From Fusobacterium sp. (lineage in GTDB: Bacteria; Fusobacteriota; Fusobacteriia; Fusobacteriales; Fusobacteriaceae), in the NCBI GenBank assembly GCA_019410665.1, contig DXSD01000114.1, positions 1-5,525 on the forward strand: a DNA stretch of 5,525 bases, read 5' to 3'. The stretch's first letter is position 1. Each line of letters opens with the position of its first letter. Both the position numbers and the translations under genes were made by a program. Under the pieces are notes generated by a model. The model saw nothing but the letters and a program-made list of their open reading frames with translations, made no database searches and had not been told where the DNA came from. Shown one piece after another: positions 1-5,525 of the stretch.

Positions 1-52
1 TTCTTGTAGTCTGGAGCAACTCTTAGTTTCCCACTTATTTTATTTAGATAAA

Positions 53-877
53 TTATAATTTAGATATCTCATCTAAAATTTTATCAGCTATAGGAGCAAA
101 AAGTGTATTTGAATCAGCACACTCTTCTCCTCTAGTCATTCTAGCAAAACCTTTAGTCATAGGTAACTCTCCTAAAAGAGTAAGTCCCATCTCTTTTAAG
201 AAGTCGTGAGCTCCACTCTCTTCATGGAAACTGATCTTTGTTTCACAACCAGGACAGATAATATAACTCATATTTTCAACTACTCCTACAACAGGAACAT
301 TTAGTTTTTTAGTCATATTAACAGCTTTAGCAACTATCATAGATACCATATCTTGAGGAACAGAAACCATAACTACTCCATTAATAGGTGTAGATTGCAT
401 AACAGTTAAAGCTACATCTCCTGTTCCTGGAGGCATATCTATTAATAGATAATCTAATTCTCCCCATAGTACCTCTTCCCAAAACTGTTTTACAGCACTA
501 CTGATGATAGAACCTCTCCATACAACAGGTTGACTCTCATCTTGTAATAATAAGTTAAGAGATATTATCTTGATTCCCTCTTTTGAAGTTACAGGAATGA
601 TGTTTGTTCCATCTCCCATAGCCATCTCTCCAGCTACTCCCATAAGTCTAGGGATACTAGGACCTGTAATATCAGCATCCATAATTCCAACTTTATACCC
701 TTTTCTTGCTAACTCTTTAGCAAAAAGAGTAGTTACAGTAGATTTTCCAACTCCACCTTTACCACTCATAATTCCAATTACTTTTTTTATATGATTTAAC
801 GGATTATTTTTAATCCCACAAGTTTCCTTATCTTTAGTACAAGTACTTCCTGAAGGACAAGTGCTACAATTTGACAT
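53..877 (-). CDS. mrp: Mrp/NBP35-family P-loop ATPase, iron-sulfur cluster carrier protein
   Basis: This 274-aa cytoplasmic protein belongs to the Mrp/ApbC/NBP35 family, which binds a labile [4Fe-4S] cluster between two subunits and passes it to apo-proteins. Seen in the sequence: a deviant Walker A, GKGGVGKST, at residues 39-47; the switch segment MDADITGPS at 66-74; Walker B, LLIDMPPGTGD, at 144-154; and ENMS (201-204) followed by the C208-P-G-C211 pair that ligates the bridging cluster. The N-terminal MIP18/DUF59 domain of longer Mrp proteins is absent. In its place is a short Cys-rich tail with C4, C7, C13 and C20, whose CX2CX5C spacing resembles part of the N-terminal cluster motif of Nbp35. 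The ATG at 877 is supported by AGGAGG 8 nt upstream. The gene has its own promoter and is probably transcribed independently of the gene before it. Family assignment is very secure; the client proteins are unknown. Confidence 0.95.
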   Translation of the reverse strand: MSNCSTCPSGSTCTKDKETCGIKNNPLNHIKKVIGIMSGKGGVGKSTVTTLFAKELARKGYKVGIMDADITGPSIPRLMGVAGEMAMGDGTNIIPVTSKEGIKIISLNLLLQDESQPVVWRGSIISSAVKQFWEEVLWGELDYLLIDMPPGTGDVALTVMQSTPINGVVMVSVPQDMVSMIVAKAVNMTKKLNVPVVGVVENMSYIICPGCETKISFHEESGAHDFLKEMGLTLLGELPMTKGFARMTRGEECADSNTLFAPIADKILDEISKL

Positions 878-915
878 CTTAATTTCCTCCTAATAATATT
901 TTAATTTCTCATTAA

Positions 916-944
916 ATCATACACTTATAAAGTACTTTTGTCAA
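916..944 (-). promoter_or_regulatory. Sigma-70 promoter of mrp
   Basis: On the minus strand, TTGACA (944-939) is followed by a 17-bp spacer and TATGAT (921-916), so 11 of 12 consensus bases match at ideal spacing. Transcription should start near 909, leaving a leader of about 30 nt before the mrp ATG. The -35 box begins only 7 bp past the stop codon of the preceding gene. No intrinsic terminator is visible between the two genes, so read-through from upstream is possible as well. Confidence 0.8.
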
Positions 945-951
945 ATTTAAT

Positions 952-2598
952 TTAACGATTTAAAAGTTTCCAAGCTAATTTAAATTCTCTCTTATGAAAA
1001 GCTATTCCCACGCAGTAGATATTTTCTACTCCTCTTTCCTTTAGCTCCATTTCATAAGAGTTTTTCTCTATCTGATTTAGTGCCTCTTGACTCTCTTTTT
1101 CTAAATTCTTTTCACTATCTGGAGCTTTAAACTCTATTACAAAACCATTTTTTCTTCTATCTTTAGGTTCAATAACTAAGTCAAATCTCCCTCTTCCAGC
1201 CTCTCTATTTGAGTGTACATGGTACTCTCTTCTCAATGCTAACATCATTCCTAAGATAAATACATGGTAATATCCTTCATCTGCATTGGCTGAAAAATCA
1301 AAACAACTTACATTAGTCAGTAGTACTTTTTCCAACTCGTAAGTAAAATCTTCAAAATTTCCATCTAAAAAGTATTTTAGAGTATTATCGAAATCATCCC
1401 TACCTCCTAAGAAAGACTTTATAAAATCCCTCTCAAAGAAATAGTGTACCTCTTCATTTGGAATTTTTAAACTATACTTATCATAATCTATCTCTTCTAC
1501 AGGAGTTAGATATCCAGCATTAGTTAGTAGATACCAAATTTGTTCTGTATTTTTTAACTCATTGAAGTTTGAATAGATATCAATAGTTTTTTCTATTACA
1601 TCTCCTTGAAATAGTTTAGCTAACTCTTTAAATATGGAAGAGTTAGCCTCTTTTAAAACTTTATTAATAAGAGTATTACTAGAGGTATTTACCCAATAAG
1701 GCATGATTTTCCTTCTATCTAAATAACTTGTTATGCTAAATGGATTGTATACCCTAGTTCCACCAAAGTTATACCCATTATACCAAGTCTGTACCTCATC
1801 TAATTTATACTCTATTTCATAATCTTTTAAAGACTGCTCTACCTCTTTTTCAGTCAACCCAAAATACTCAGAGAAACTACTCTCTAAGATAGAGTTTACC
1901 TTAATATTATTTAACCCAGAAAAGATATTTTCCTTAGATATTCTCATTATTCCTGTGAGTACAGCTTTTCTTAGAGAGAGATTACCTTTTAATACACTAC
2001 CATACATTGTGGTAAAAAAAGTTTTTATCTCATCATAGTAACCATACTCATAAGCTGAAATTATAGGAGTATCATACTCATCTATTAATAGGATTACCTC
2101 TTGACTGTAATACTCATTTAAGCACTTACTTAAAAATTTTAAAGAGTTGCTATAATTACTATCAATTTTCTCTTTCCAAACACTATCAAAAATCTCTAAA
2201 TCTCTCTCATCTAAGCTCTCTCTTAAAAATTTATAATTATCAAATAGCTCTGAAAAATTTCTTCTAAGTTGTAAATACATTTTATCTAGAGATTCAGCTT
2301 TAATATCTTTAAAGGAGATAAAGATTACAGGGTATTTACCCTGTTCTGAAAATATTGGAGATTTTTCTATATAAAGATTATTGAAGAGTTTTCTATTTTC
2401 CTCACTATTTTCTATATTATAGAAATATTTTAACATAGACATATTTAGACTCTTACCAAATCTTCTAGGTCTAGTAATAAGGTGTACCTTAGAAGTATCT
2501 TTTTCAATATCCTCTATAAATCCCGTCTTATCAATATAAAAACTATTTGTTAATATTATTTCTCTAAAATCATCTATTCCAATTCCAATAGGTTTCAT
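952..2598 (-). CDS. AAA-ATPase-like / PD-(D/E)XK nuclease-superfamily protein
   Basis: This 548-aa protein has the two-domain layout of the AAA-ATPase-like (PF09820) plus PD-(D/E)XK superfamily (PF08011, formerly DUF1703) family, at about the usual length. The N-terminal part has a start like many members (GIDDFREI at 7-14, YIDKT at 21-25), the family's modified Walker A RPRRFGKSL at 43-51, Walker B VILLIDEYD at 168-176, and the conserved blocks GIMRISKENIFSGLNN (216-231), WYNGYNFGG (272-280) and VYNPFSI (283-289). The C-terminal nuclease fold shows GRGRFD ending at D473, E489-F-K491 as the E-x-K pair, and Q509 with Y515 as the trailing QxxxxxY element. All the expected catalytic residues are present, so the gene looks intact. 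It is probably cytoplasmic. Its role is not established; an accessory, mobile or defence-like role is only inference. It has its own promoter and an AGGGGG ribosome-binding site 6 nt before the ATG. Confidence 0.9.
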   Translation of the reverse strand: MKPIGIGIDDFREIILTNSFYIDKTGFIEDIEKDTSKVHLITRPRRFGKSLNMSMLKYFYNIENSEENRKLFNNLYIEKSPIFSEQGKYPVIFISFKDIKAESLDKMYLQLRRNFSELFDNYKFLRESLDERDLEIFDSVWKEKIDSNYSNSLKFLSKCLNEYYSQEVILLIDEYDTPIISAYEYGYYDEIKTFFTTMYGSVLKGNLSLRKAVLTGIMRISKENIFSGLNNIKVNSILESSFSEYFGLTEKEVEQSLKDYEIEYKLDEVQTWYNGYNFGGTRVYNPFSITSYLDRRKIMPYWVNTSSNTLINKVLKEANSSIFKELAKLFQGDVIEKTIDIYSNFNELKNTEQIWYLLTNAGYLTPVEEIDYDKYSLKIPNEEVHYFFERDFIKSFLGGRDDFDNTLKYFLDGNFEDFTYELEKVLLTNVSCFDFSANADEGYYHVFILGMMLALRREYHVHSNREAGRGRFDLVIEPKDRRKNGFVIEFKAPDSEKNLEKESQEALNQIEKNSYEMELKERGVENIYCVGIAFHKREFKLAWKLLNR

Positions 2599-2633
2599 CT
2601 CTTACCCCCTCTTATACTTAAATCATCTCTTAT

Positions 2634-2662
2634 ATTATAACATAAAGAGAGGGAGTTTTCTA
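2634..2662 (-). promoter_or_regulatory. Extended -10 promoter of the AAA/PD-(D/E)XK gene
   Basis: On the minus strand a perfect TATAAT (2639-2634) is preceded by TG one base away (2642-2641), making an extended -10 element. A weak -35, TAGAAA (2662-2657, four of six consensus bases), lies 17 bp upstream. The leader would be about 30 nt. The element occupies the 80-bp gap after the ABC ATPase gene, where I see no intrinsic terminator, so some transcription from the ABC operon may also continue through. Confidence 0.65.
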
Positions 2663-2671
2663 TAAAGAGAG
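2642..2671. repeat. Pair of 10-bp direct repeats over the promoter, 20 bp apart
   Basis: The + strand word ataaagagag occurs at 2642-2651 and again at 2662-2671, exactly 20 bp apart, which is about two helical turns. One copy lies in the spacer between the -35 and -10 boxes and the other abuts the upstream edge of the -35 box. This placement would suit a repressor operator, but the purine-rich word is of low complexity and chance or a local duplication is possible. Confidence 0.4.
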
Positions 2672-2678
2672 CCAATTA

Positions 2679-3455
2679 TCACACAGCTATTGATATAGGA
2701 GAGTTATTGATTTTAGAGGTATAAATCTTAGCTAACTCCTCTTCATTTACATTTTTACTAGGGATGTCTAAGATAATTTTTCCCTTATCAAGCATAACAA
2801 TTCTATCAGCATATTTTATAGCATCTCTAAGGTTGTGAGAGATCATCAAAGTTGTTATTTTTTGTTTGCTAATTAACTCCTTAGTTTTCTCCATAATAAC
2901 TTTAGAAGTTTTAGGATCAAGGGCAGAAGTGTGCTCATCTAATAGTAGTAACTTTGGTTTTTTAATAGTAGCCATTAAAAGAGAAAGAGCTTGTCTTTGA
3001 CCTCCAGATAGGAATTTAACCTGAGTATCAAGTTTGTTTTCCAATCCTAAATCCACCTCTTTAAGAAGCTCAATAAATTTAGGAGTATTATCTCTTTTAA
3101 TAAGTTTTCTTAAAGAGAATTTCTCACACTTTTTACTTGCTAAAGAGATATTCTCTAAAATAGTAAGAGATGGAGAAACACCCTTAGATGGATCTTGATG
3201 TATTTTTCCTATTCCAAAGGCTCTCTTCTCCTCTTTAAGATCTCCTATCTCATCTCCATCTAAAATTATAGAACCATTATCACTTTCTAAAGAACCACTG
3301 ATTAAGTTAAAAAGGGTAGATTTTCCACAACCATTAGAACCTAAGATAGCAACAAACTCACTCTCTTTTACAGTGAAATTAAAATTACTGAATATAGTAG
3401 TTTCATTTTCACTTCCTATATTAAAACTCTTTGATAAATTTCTTATTTGTAGCAT
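2679..3455 (-). CDS. ABC transporter ATP-binding protein (TrpXYZ-type importer)
   Basis: This 258-aa protein is the cytoplasmic ATPase of the importer encoded with the two upstream genes. Seen in order: Walker A GSNGCGKST at 39-47, Q-loop Q87 in KIHQDPSKGVSPSLTILENI, signature LSGGQRQ at 149-155, Walker B LLLLDE at 169-174, D-loop SALD at 177-180 and switch histidine H207. The segment after the Q-loop (QDPSKG then TILENISLA) matches the COG1101 group of ATPases, which pair with PF04392-type binding proteins, rather than the LivF/LivG group. All catalytic residues are present, so it should be active. The ATG lies 35 bp inside the end of the permease gene, with AGGGAGG 8 nt upstream, which implies translational coupling. 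Substrate specificity comes from the partner proteins. Gene order fits trpZ-like naming, but the substrate is not proven here. Confidence 0.93.
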   Translation of the reverse strand: MLQIRNLSKSFNIGSENETTIFSNFNFTVKESEFVAILGSNGCGKSTLFNLISGSLESDNGSIILDGDEIGDLKEEKRAFGIGKIHQDPSKGVSPSLTILENISLASKKCEKFSLRKLIKRDNTPKFIELLKEVDLGLENKLDTQVKFLSGGQRQALSLLMATIKKPKLLLLDEHTSALDPKTSKVIMEKTKELISKQKITTLMISHNLRDAIKYADRIVMLDKGKIILDIPSKNVNEEELAKIYTSKINNSPISIAV

Positions 3456-4311
3456 CTTTTTTTCCTCCCTTTTTTACAAAATCTAAAATCGAAACATTGT
3501 TATATCCAATAAAAAGAATAACTATAATAGCACTGATAGCTTTTAAATCAGTAGGAGCAAGGCCAACTTCTAAAGCTAATCCACCAATAATTTTATATGC
3601 AATAGCTCCTAATATAGCTCTAGTTGTTCCATTTAATCTTTTTGAATTTTTTAAAAATGTGTCTCCTATTATTATAGAAGCAAGTGCAGATACTATTATA
3701 GAAGCTCCCATATTTATATCTGCAAAACCTTGTAACTGCCCCATAAGAGCTCCAGATACAGCTACTAAACCATTAGATAACATAAGTCCCAAAAGCTTAT
3801 AAGTATTGCAGTTAACTCCTAAAGCTTTAACTAGAGTTTCATTATCACCAGTGGCTATAAGTAGGTATCCTCTCTCTGTTTTTAAAAACAGATCCATTAA
3901 AAACTTAATTAAGAGAACAATTATTACCAAGATAAAGATTACACTTCCATAGTCAAAGATGGTAGAGTAATTATATAGAGGTATATTAGCTTTTCCATTT
4001 ACTCTTAAGTTAACTGAATAAAGAATAGTCATAGTTAAAATTCCAGCTAAGATAGGAGCTATCTTCATTTTTATGTGAAGAGCATAGGTTATAATCCCAG
4101 CTATTGAACCAAAGATAAAAGCTAAAATTGTACTTGTTATGGGCTCTAATCCTAATAACATAAATTTAGAAAAGATAAAAGCTCCAAAGGGAAAAGTTCC
4201 CTCAACAGATAAATCTGGAAAATCTAAAATTTTATATGTAATAAATACCCCTATTGCAAGAACAGCAAAGACAAGTCCCTGTTCTAATGATATTGATAAT
4301 AATGCTCCCAT
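3421..4311 (-). CDS. ABC transporter permease (TrpXYZ-type importer, COG4120-like)
   Basis: This 296-aa integral membrane protein is the channel subunit of the importer. It has about eight or nine hydrophobic segments, at roughly 12-28, 42-56, 58-79, 84-101, 121-143, 172-193, 202-217, 231-245 and 258-273, in the arrangement of the branched-chain-type permease family (PF02653). Conserved blocks of the subgroup are visible: FPDLSVEGTFPFGA at 31-44, GILTMTILYSVNLRVNGKAN at 90-109, the cytoplasmic coupling loop around TERGYLLIATGDNE (145-158), and GQLQGFADINMGASIIVSAL at 191-210. A basic tail (KKGGKK) ends the protein. The gene begins 13 nt after the binding-protein gene, with AAAGGGG 6 nt before the ATG, and its 3' end overlaps the ATPase gene. 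A homodimeric permease is expected because no second permease gene is present. The substrate is inferred, not shown. Confidence 0.92.
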   Translation of the reverse strand: MGALLSISLEQGLVFAVLAIGVFITYKILDFPDLSVEGTFPFGAFIFSKFMLLGLEPITSTILAFIFGSIAGIITYALHIKMKIAPILAGILTMTILYSVNLRVNGKANIPLYNYSTIFDYGSVIFILVIIVLLIKFLMDLFLKTERGYLLIATGDNETLVKALGVNCNTYKLLGLMLSNGLVAVSGALMGQLQGFADINMGASIIVSALASIIIGDTFLKNSKRLNGTTRAILGAIAYKIIGGLALEVGLAPTDLKAISAIIVILFIGYNNVSILDFVKKGGKKDATNKKFIKEF

Positions 4312-4324
4312 TTCAATCCCCTTT

Positions 4325-5269
4325 CTAGTCTATAAATGTAGCTCCAGAAAAAACTTCACTCTCTTTAGAAAGTTTTAGTTTTTTAAGAGTACTGTTATTA
4401 ACTATTTTTGTAGTTTTTTCTAAAGTTTCAACTGGCATATTCTCTGGCTTTTTACCATCTACTAAGATCTCTTTAGCCATACGTCCTGTTTGTCTTCCAA
4501 GCTCATAGTAACTAATACCATCTGTTATTAAGATACCTCCTTGTACATGAGCTTCCTCAGCACCAACAGTTAATTTTTTATTTTTTATAGCTGTTTTAGA
4601 AATTAAGTTTATAGCTGAAGCTACTATGTTATCTGTAATAGAGTAGAAACCATCAACCTTTCTTACTACTGAGTTAACAGCTTGTGGTATATCATTTATA
4701 TTATTTACTCCTACAGGAACAATCTCTATTCCAAGTTTTTCTCCAGCCTCTTTAGCTTTAGCTATTTGAATCTCTGAATTAGACTCACTTGTATTATAGA
4801 TAATTGCTACTTTTTTTACATCTTTATCTAACTCTTTAAAAAGGGCTAATTGTTTGTCAATAGGAGTAGCATCACTTGTACCAGTTACATTTCCTCCTAC
4901 ACTTTCTAAAGAATCTACAAGTTGTGAATGTACAGGGTCAGTCACAGCACTGAAAAGTACAGGTATATCAGAGGTAGCTTGTTTAGCTGATTGAGCTGAG
5001 ATAGTTGCTATTGCAAAAATCAGATCCTTTTTATCAGCTGCAAATTTTTGAGCTATCATTCCAGCTGTTCCTGTATCTCCTTGAGAGTTTTTATAATCTA
5101 TATTAGCATTTACTCCAAGTTCTTTTAGCTCATCTTCAAATCCCTTTCTTACAGCATCTAGAGCTGGGTGTTCAGCAAATTGAGTTATCCCAATTTCAAA
5201 ACTTTTGTCACTAGCAAAGGTTAAAATCCCCAAGGTAAAAATCATCACAAGTAAAAACATTTTTTTCAT
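4325..5269 (-). CDS. ABC transporter substrate-binding protein (PF04392 / TrpX-like)
   Basis: This 314-aa secreted binding protein is the first gene of the importer operon. Residues 1-19 form a signal peptide: MKK, a hydrophobic stretch, then TFA before SDK. It has no lipobox cysteine, so it is probably a free periplasmic protein of a diderm cell. The mature part shows the family's conserved blocks: GITQFAEHPALDAVRKGFED (27-46), NSQGD (61-65), DLIFAIAT (82-89), IPVLFSAVTDPV (102-113), GGNVTGTSD (125-133), IYNTSESNS (157-165), ITDN (211-214) and YYELGRQTGRMA (254-265). Relatives in streptococci (TrpX) are linked to tryptophan or aromatic amino acid uptake, so that is the likeliest ligand class, but it cannot be proven from sequence. 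The ATG has AGGAGG 5 nt upstream. Expression appears to be controlled by the repeat-bearing leader and terminator just ahead of it. Confidence 0.92.
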   Translation of the reverse strand: MKKMFLLVMIFTLGILTFASDKSFEIGITQFAEHPALDAVRKGFEDELKELGVNANIDYKNSQGDTGTAGMIAQKFAADKKDLIFAIATISAQSAKQATSDIPVLFSAVTDPVHSQLVDSLESVGGNVTGTSDATPIDKQLALFKELDKDVKKVAIIYNTSESNSEIQIAKAKEAGEKLGIEIVPVGVNNINDIPQAVNSVVRKVDGFYSITDNIVASAINLISKTAIKNKKLTVGAEEAHVQGGILITDGISYYELGRQTGRMAKEILVDGKKPENMPVETLEKTTKIVNNSTLKKLKLSKESEVFSGATFID

Positions 5270-5273
5270 AAAA

Positions 5274-5288
5274 TCCTCCTTTTGAGGA
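5274..5288 (-). promoter_or_regulatory. Small hairpin over the Shine-Dalgarno sequence of the binding-protein gene
   Basis: In the transcript, UCCUC (5288-5284) can pair with GAGGA (5278-5274) around a 5-nt loop. The second arm contains most of the AGGAGG ribosome-binding site (5280-5275). The stem has only five pairs, three of them G-C, so it may merely damp translation. It lies right after the terminator T-tract and could add a second layer of control on read-through transcripts. Confidence 0.45.
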
Positions 5289-5291
5289 AAT

Positions 5292-5324
5292 AAAAAAACC
5301 TTTTTACAAAGATTGTAAAAAGGT
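5292..5324 (-). terminator. Intrinsic terminator in the ABC operon leader (attenuator)
   Basis: The transcript forms a perfect 12-bp stem, ACCUUUUUACAA (5324-5313) with UUGUAAAAAGGU (5309-5298), around a 3-nt loop, followed by a run of seven U (5298-5292). It lies between the promoter and the first gene, about 23 nt before the start codon, so it would cut off the operon rather than end a preceding gene. On the + strand the hairpin is not followed by a T run, so it works only in the direction of the operon. Its 5' arm can alternatively pair with 5407-5392. Confidence 0.85.
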
Positions 5325-5407
5325 AATTAACAAAATATATGAAAATATTATAGGAAAAATCTTCCTATAATTAAACTACTATTTTATTTTCCTACTATCC
5401 TACAATC
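5311..5407 (-). promoter_or_regulatory. Candidate antiterminator competing with the leader terminator
   Basis: The upstream segment GAUUGUAGGA (5407-5398) can pair over ten positions, two of them G-U, with UUUUACAAUC (5320-5311), which is the 5' half of the terminator stem. After a 2x2 internal loop, GUAG (5395-5392) can pair with UUAC (5326-5323). The intervening 65 nt would form a large loop containing the 10-bp hairpin. The upstream arm contains two of the GTAG repeats, so occupation of the repeats should favour the terminator. The pairing was found by eye; relative stabilities were not computed. Confidence 0.5.
5347..5371 (-). other. Perfect 10-bp leader hairpin
   Basis: ATTATAGGAA (5371-5362) and TTCCTATAAT (5356-5347) are exact reverse complements around a 5-nt loop. 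The T-rich sequence after it is interrupted (ATTTTC), so it is not a convincing terminator. Its 3' arm could also pair with TAGGAAAA at 5394-5387, inside the repeat array, which would give the leader a further alternative fold. Confidence 0.6.
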
Positions 5408-5450
5408 CTACAAAAATCTTTTTTATTCCTACTATACTACTATTCTACAT
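5376..5450 (-). repeat. Array of seven GTAG-core repeats with 8-nt period in the leader
   Basis: On the transcribed strand GTAG occurs at 5448-5445, 5440-5437, 5432-5429, 5411-5408, 5403-5400, 5395-5392 and 5379-5376. Start-to-start steps are 8, 8, 21, 8, 8 and 16 nt, so there are two runs of three perfectly phased units plus one more, a double step away. The fullest unit is close to ATAGTAGG. The segment holds about a dozen TAG triplets, far more than its composition predicts, and no Trp codon. It starts only about 8 nt after the probable transcription start. It may be the target of an RNA- or DNA-binding regulator. Confidence 0.7.
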
Positions 5451-5462
5451 TTATTTTATTTG

Positions 5463-5491
5463 ATTATATAAAATTTTCTTTCATTTGTCAA
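5463..5491 (-). promoter_or_regulatory. Consensus sigma-70 promoter of the ABC importer operon
   Basis: On the minus strand a perfect TTGACA (5491-5486) is separated by exactly 17 bp from a perfect TATAAT (5468-5463). The bases just upstream (about 5495-5510) are A/T tracts resembling an UP element. Transcription should start near 5456, giving a leader of about 187 nt before the ATG at 5269. Such a strong promoter ahead of a terminator suggests that output is set by attenuation or repression rather than by promoter strength. Confidence 0.88.
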
Positions 5492-5525
5492 TGATTTTTA
5501 AAAAATTCCTATTAATCAGTTTTTT

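Noticed and set aside
1..52. Minus-strand frame open to the window edge, reading ISGKLRVAPDYK from position 38.
   Set aside because: It has no ATG, GTG or TTG start and no ribosome-binding site in the window, and + strand frames ending here (stops at 24-26 or 56-58) are equally possible. Too short to call.
58..80. Small inverted repeat TTTAGAT / ATCTAAA that might end transcription.
   Set aside because: It has only seven A/T-rich pairs, lies within the mrp coding end and has no clean T-tract in either direction.
570..794. Plus-strand open frame of 74 codons.
   Set aside because: It is antisense to the conserved Walker A and switch region of mrp and resembles no known protein.
3431..3802. 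Plus-strand open frame of 123 codons.
   Set aside because: It is antisense to the permease gene, whose family motifs are clear; a shadow of hydrophobic codon use.
4139..4378. Plus-strand open frame of 79 codons spanning the permease/binding-protein junction.
   Set aside because: It is antisense to two well-supported genes and has no family features.
5445..5450. AUG-UAG start-stop pair at the beginning of the leader, as a possible regulatory mini-ORF.
   Set aside because: It lies only about 6 nt from the predicted transcript start with no ribosome-binding site, and the UAG belongs to the repeat array.
5376..5450. CRISPR array.
   Set aside because: The repeated unit is 8 nt with no long repeats or unique spacers.
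5292..5456. T-box, Trp-codon leader peptide or true TRAP target as the explanation of the leader.
   Set aside because: There is no T-box consensus and no TGG codon, and the 8-nt repeat period departs from the regular 5-6 nt TRAP spacing. TRAP is kept only as a mechanistic analogy.

Overview
The window is AT-rich. Its codon use favours AGA, TTA and AAA, its ribosome-binding sites are strong AGGAGG-type, and two of its promoters are close to the sigma-70 consensus. Together with the protein families present, this fits an anaerobic, low-GC bacterium, most probably a Fusobacterium or close relative. That placement is an inference from composition and gene content, since no marker gene is present. 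Every gene lies on the minus strand, so transcription runs from high to low coordinates.

Layout in transcription order: (1) 5270-5525 has no gene but is dense with regulatory signals. It holds a perfect consensus promoter and a leader of about 190 nt. The leader carries seven GTAG cores, mostly at an exact 8-nt period, then a perfect 10-bp hairpin, an intrinsic terminator, and a small hairpin over the Shine-Dalgarno sequence. (2) 5269-2679 is a three-gene ABC importer operon: a secreted substrate-binding protein, a permease and an ATPase. The family combination is that of TrpXYZ-type (aromatic amino acid) importers. The first two genes are 13 nt apart and the last two overlap by 35 bp. (3) 2598-952 encodes a 548-aa AAA-ATPase-like/PD-(D/E)XK nuclease-superfamily protein with its own extended -10 promoter. 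This family is often found scattered in gut anaerobes, and its cellular role is not established. (4) 877-53 encodes an Mrp/NBP35-type iron-sulfur cluster carrier ATPase with its own near-consensus promoter. Bases 1-52 hold no feature I can support.

The most interesting part is the leader of the ABC operon. The 5' arm of the terminator can instead pair with an upstream segment that lies inside the repeat array, giving an alternative antiterminator. A factor bound to the repeats would therefore be expected to release the terminator and stop transcription. This is the logic of TRAP attenuation of Bacillus trp genes, but with an 8-nt repeat period that does not match the TRAP target spacing of 5-6 nt. 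It could be an undescribed attenuation system controlling an amino-acid importer. It is proposed from sequence alone.
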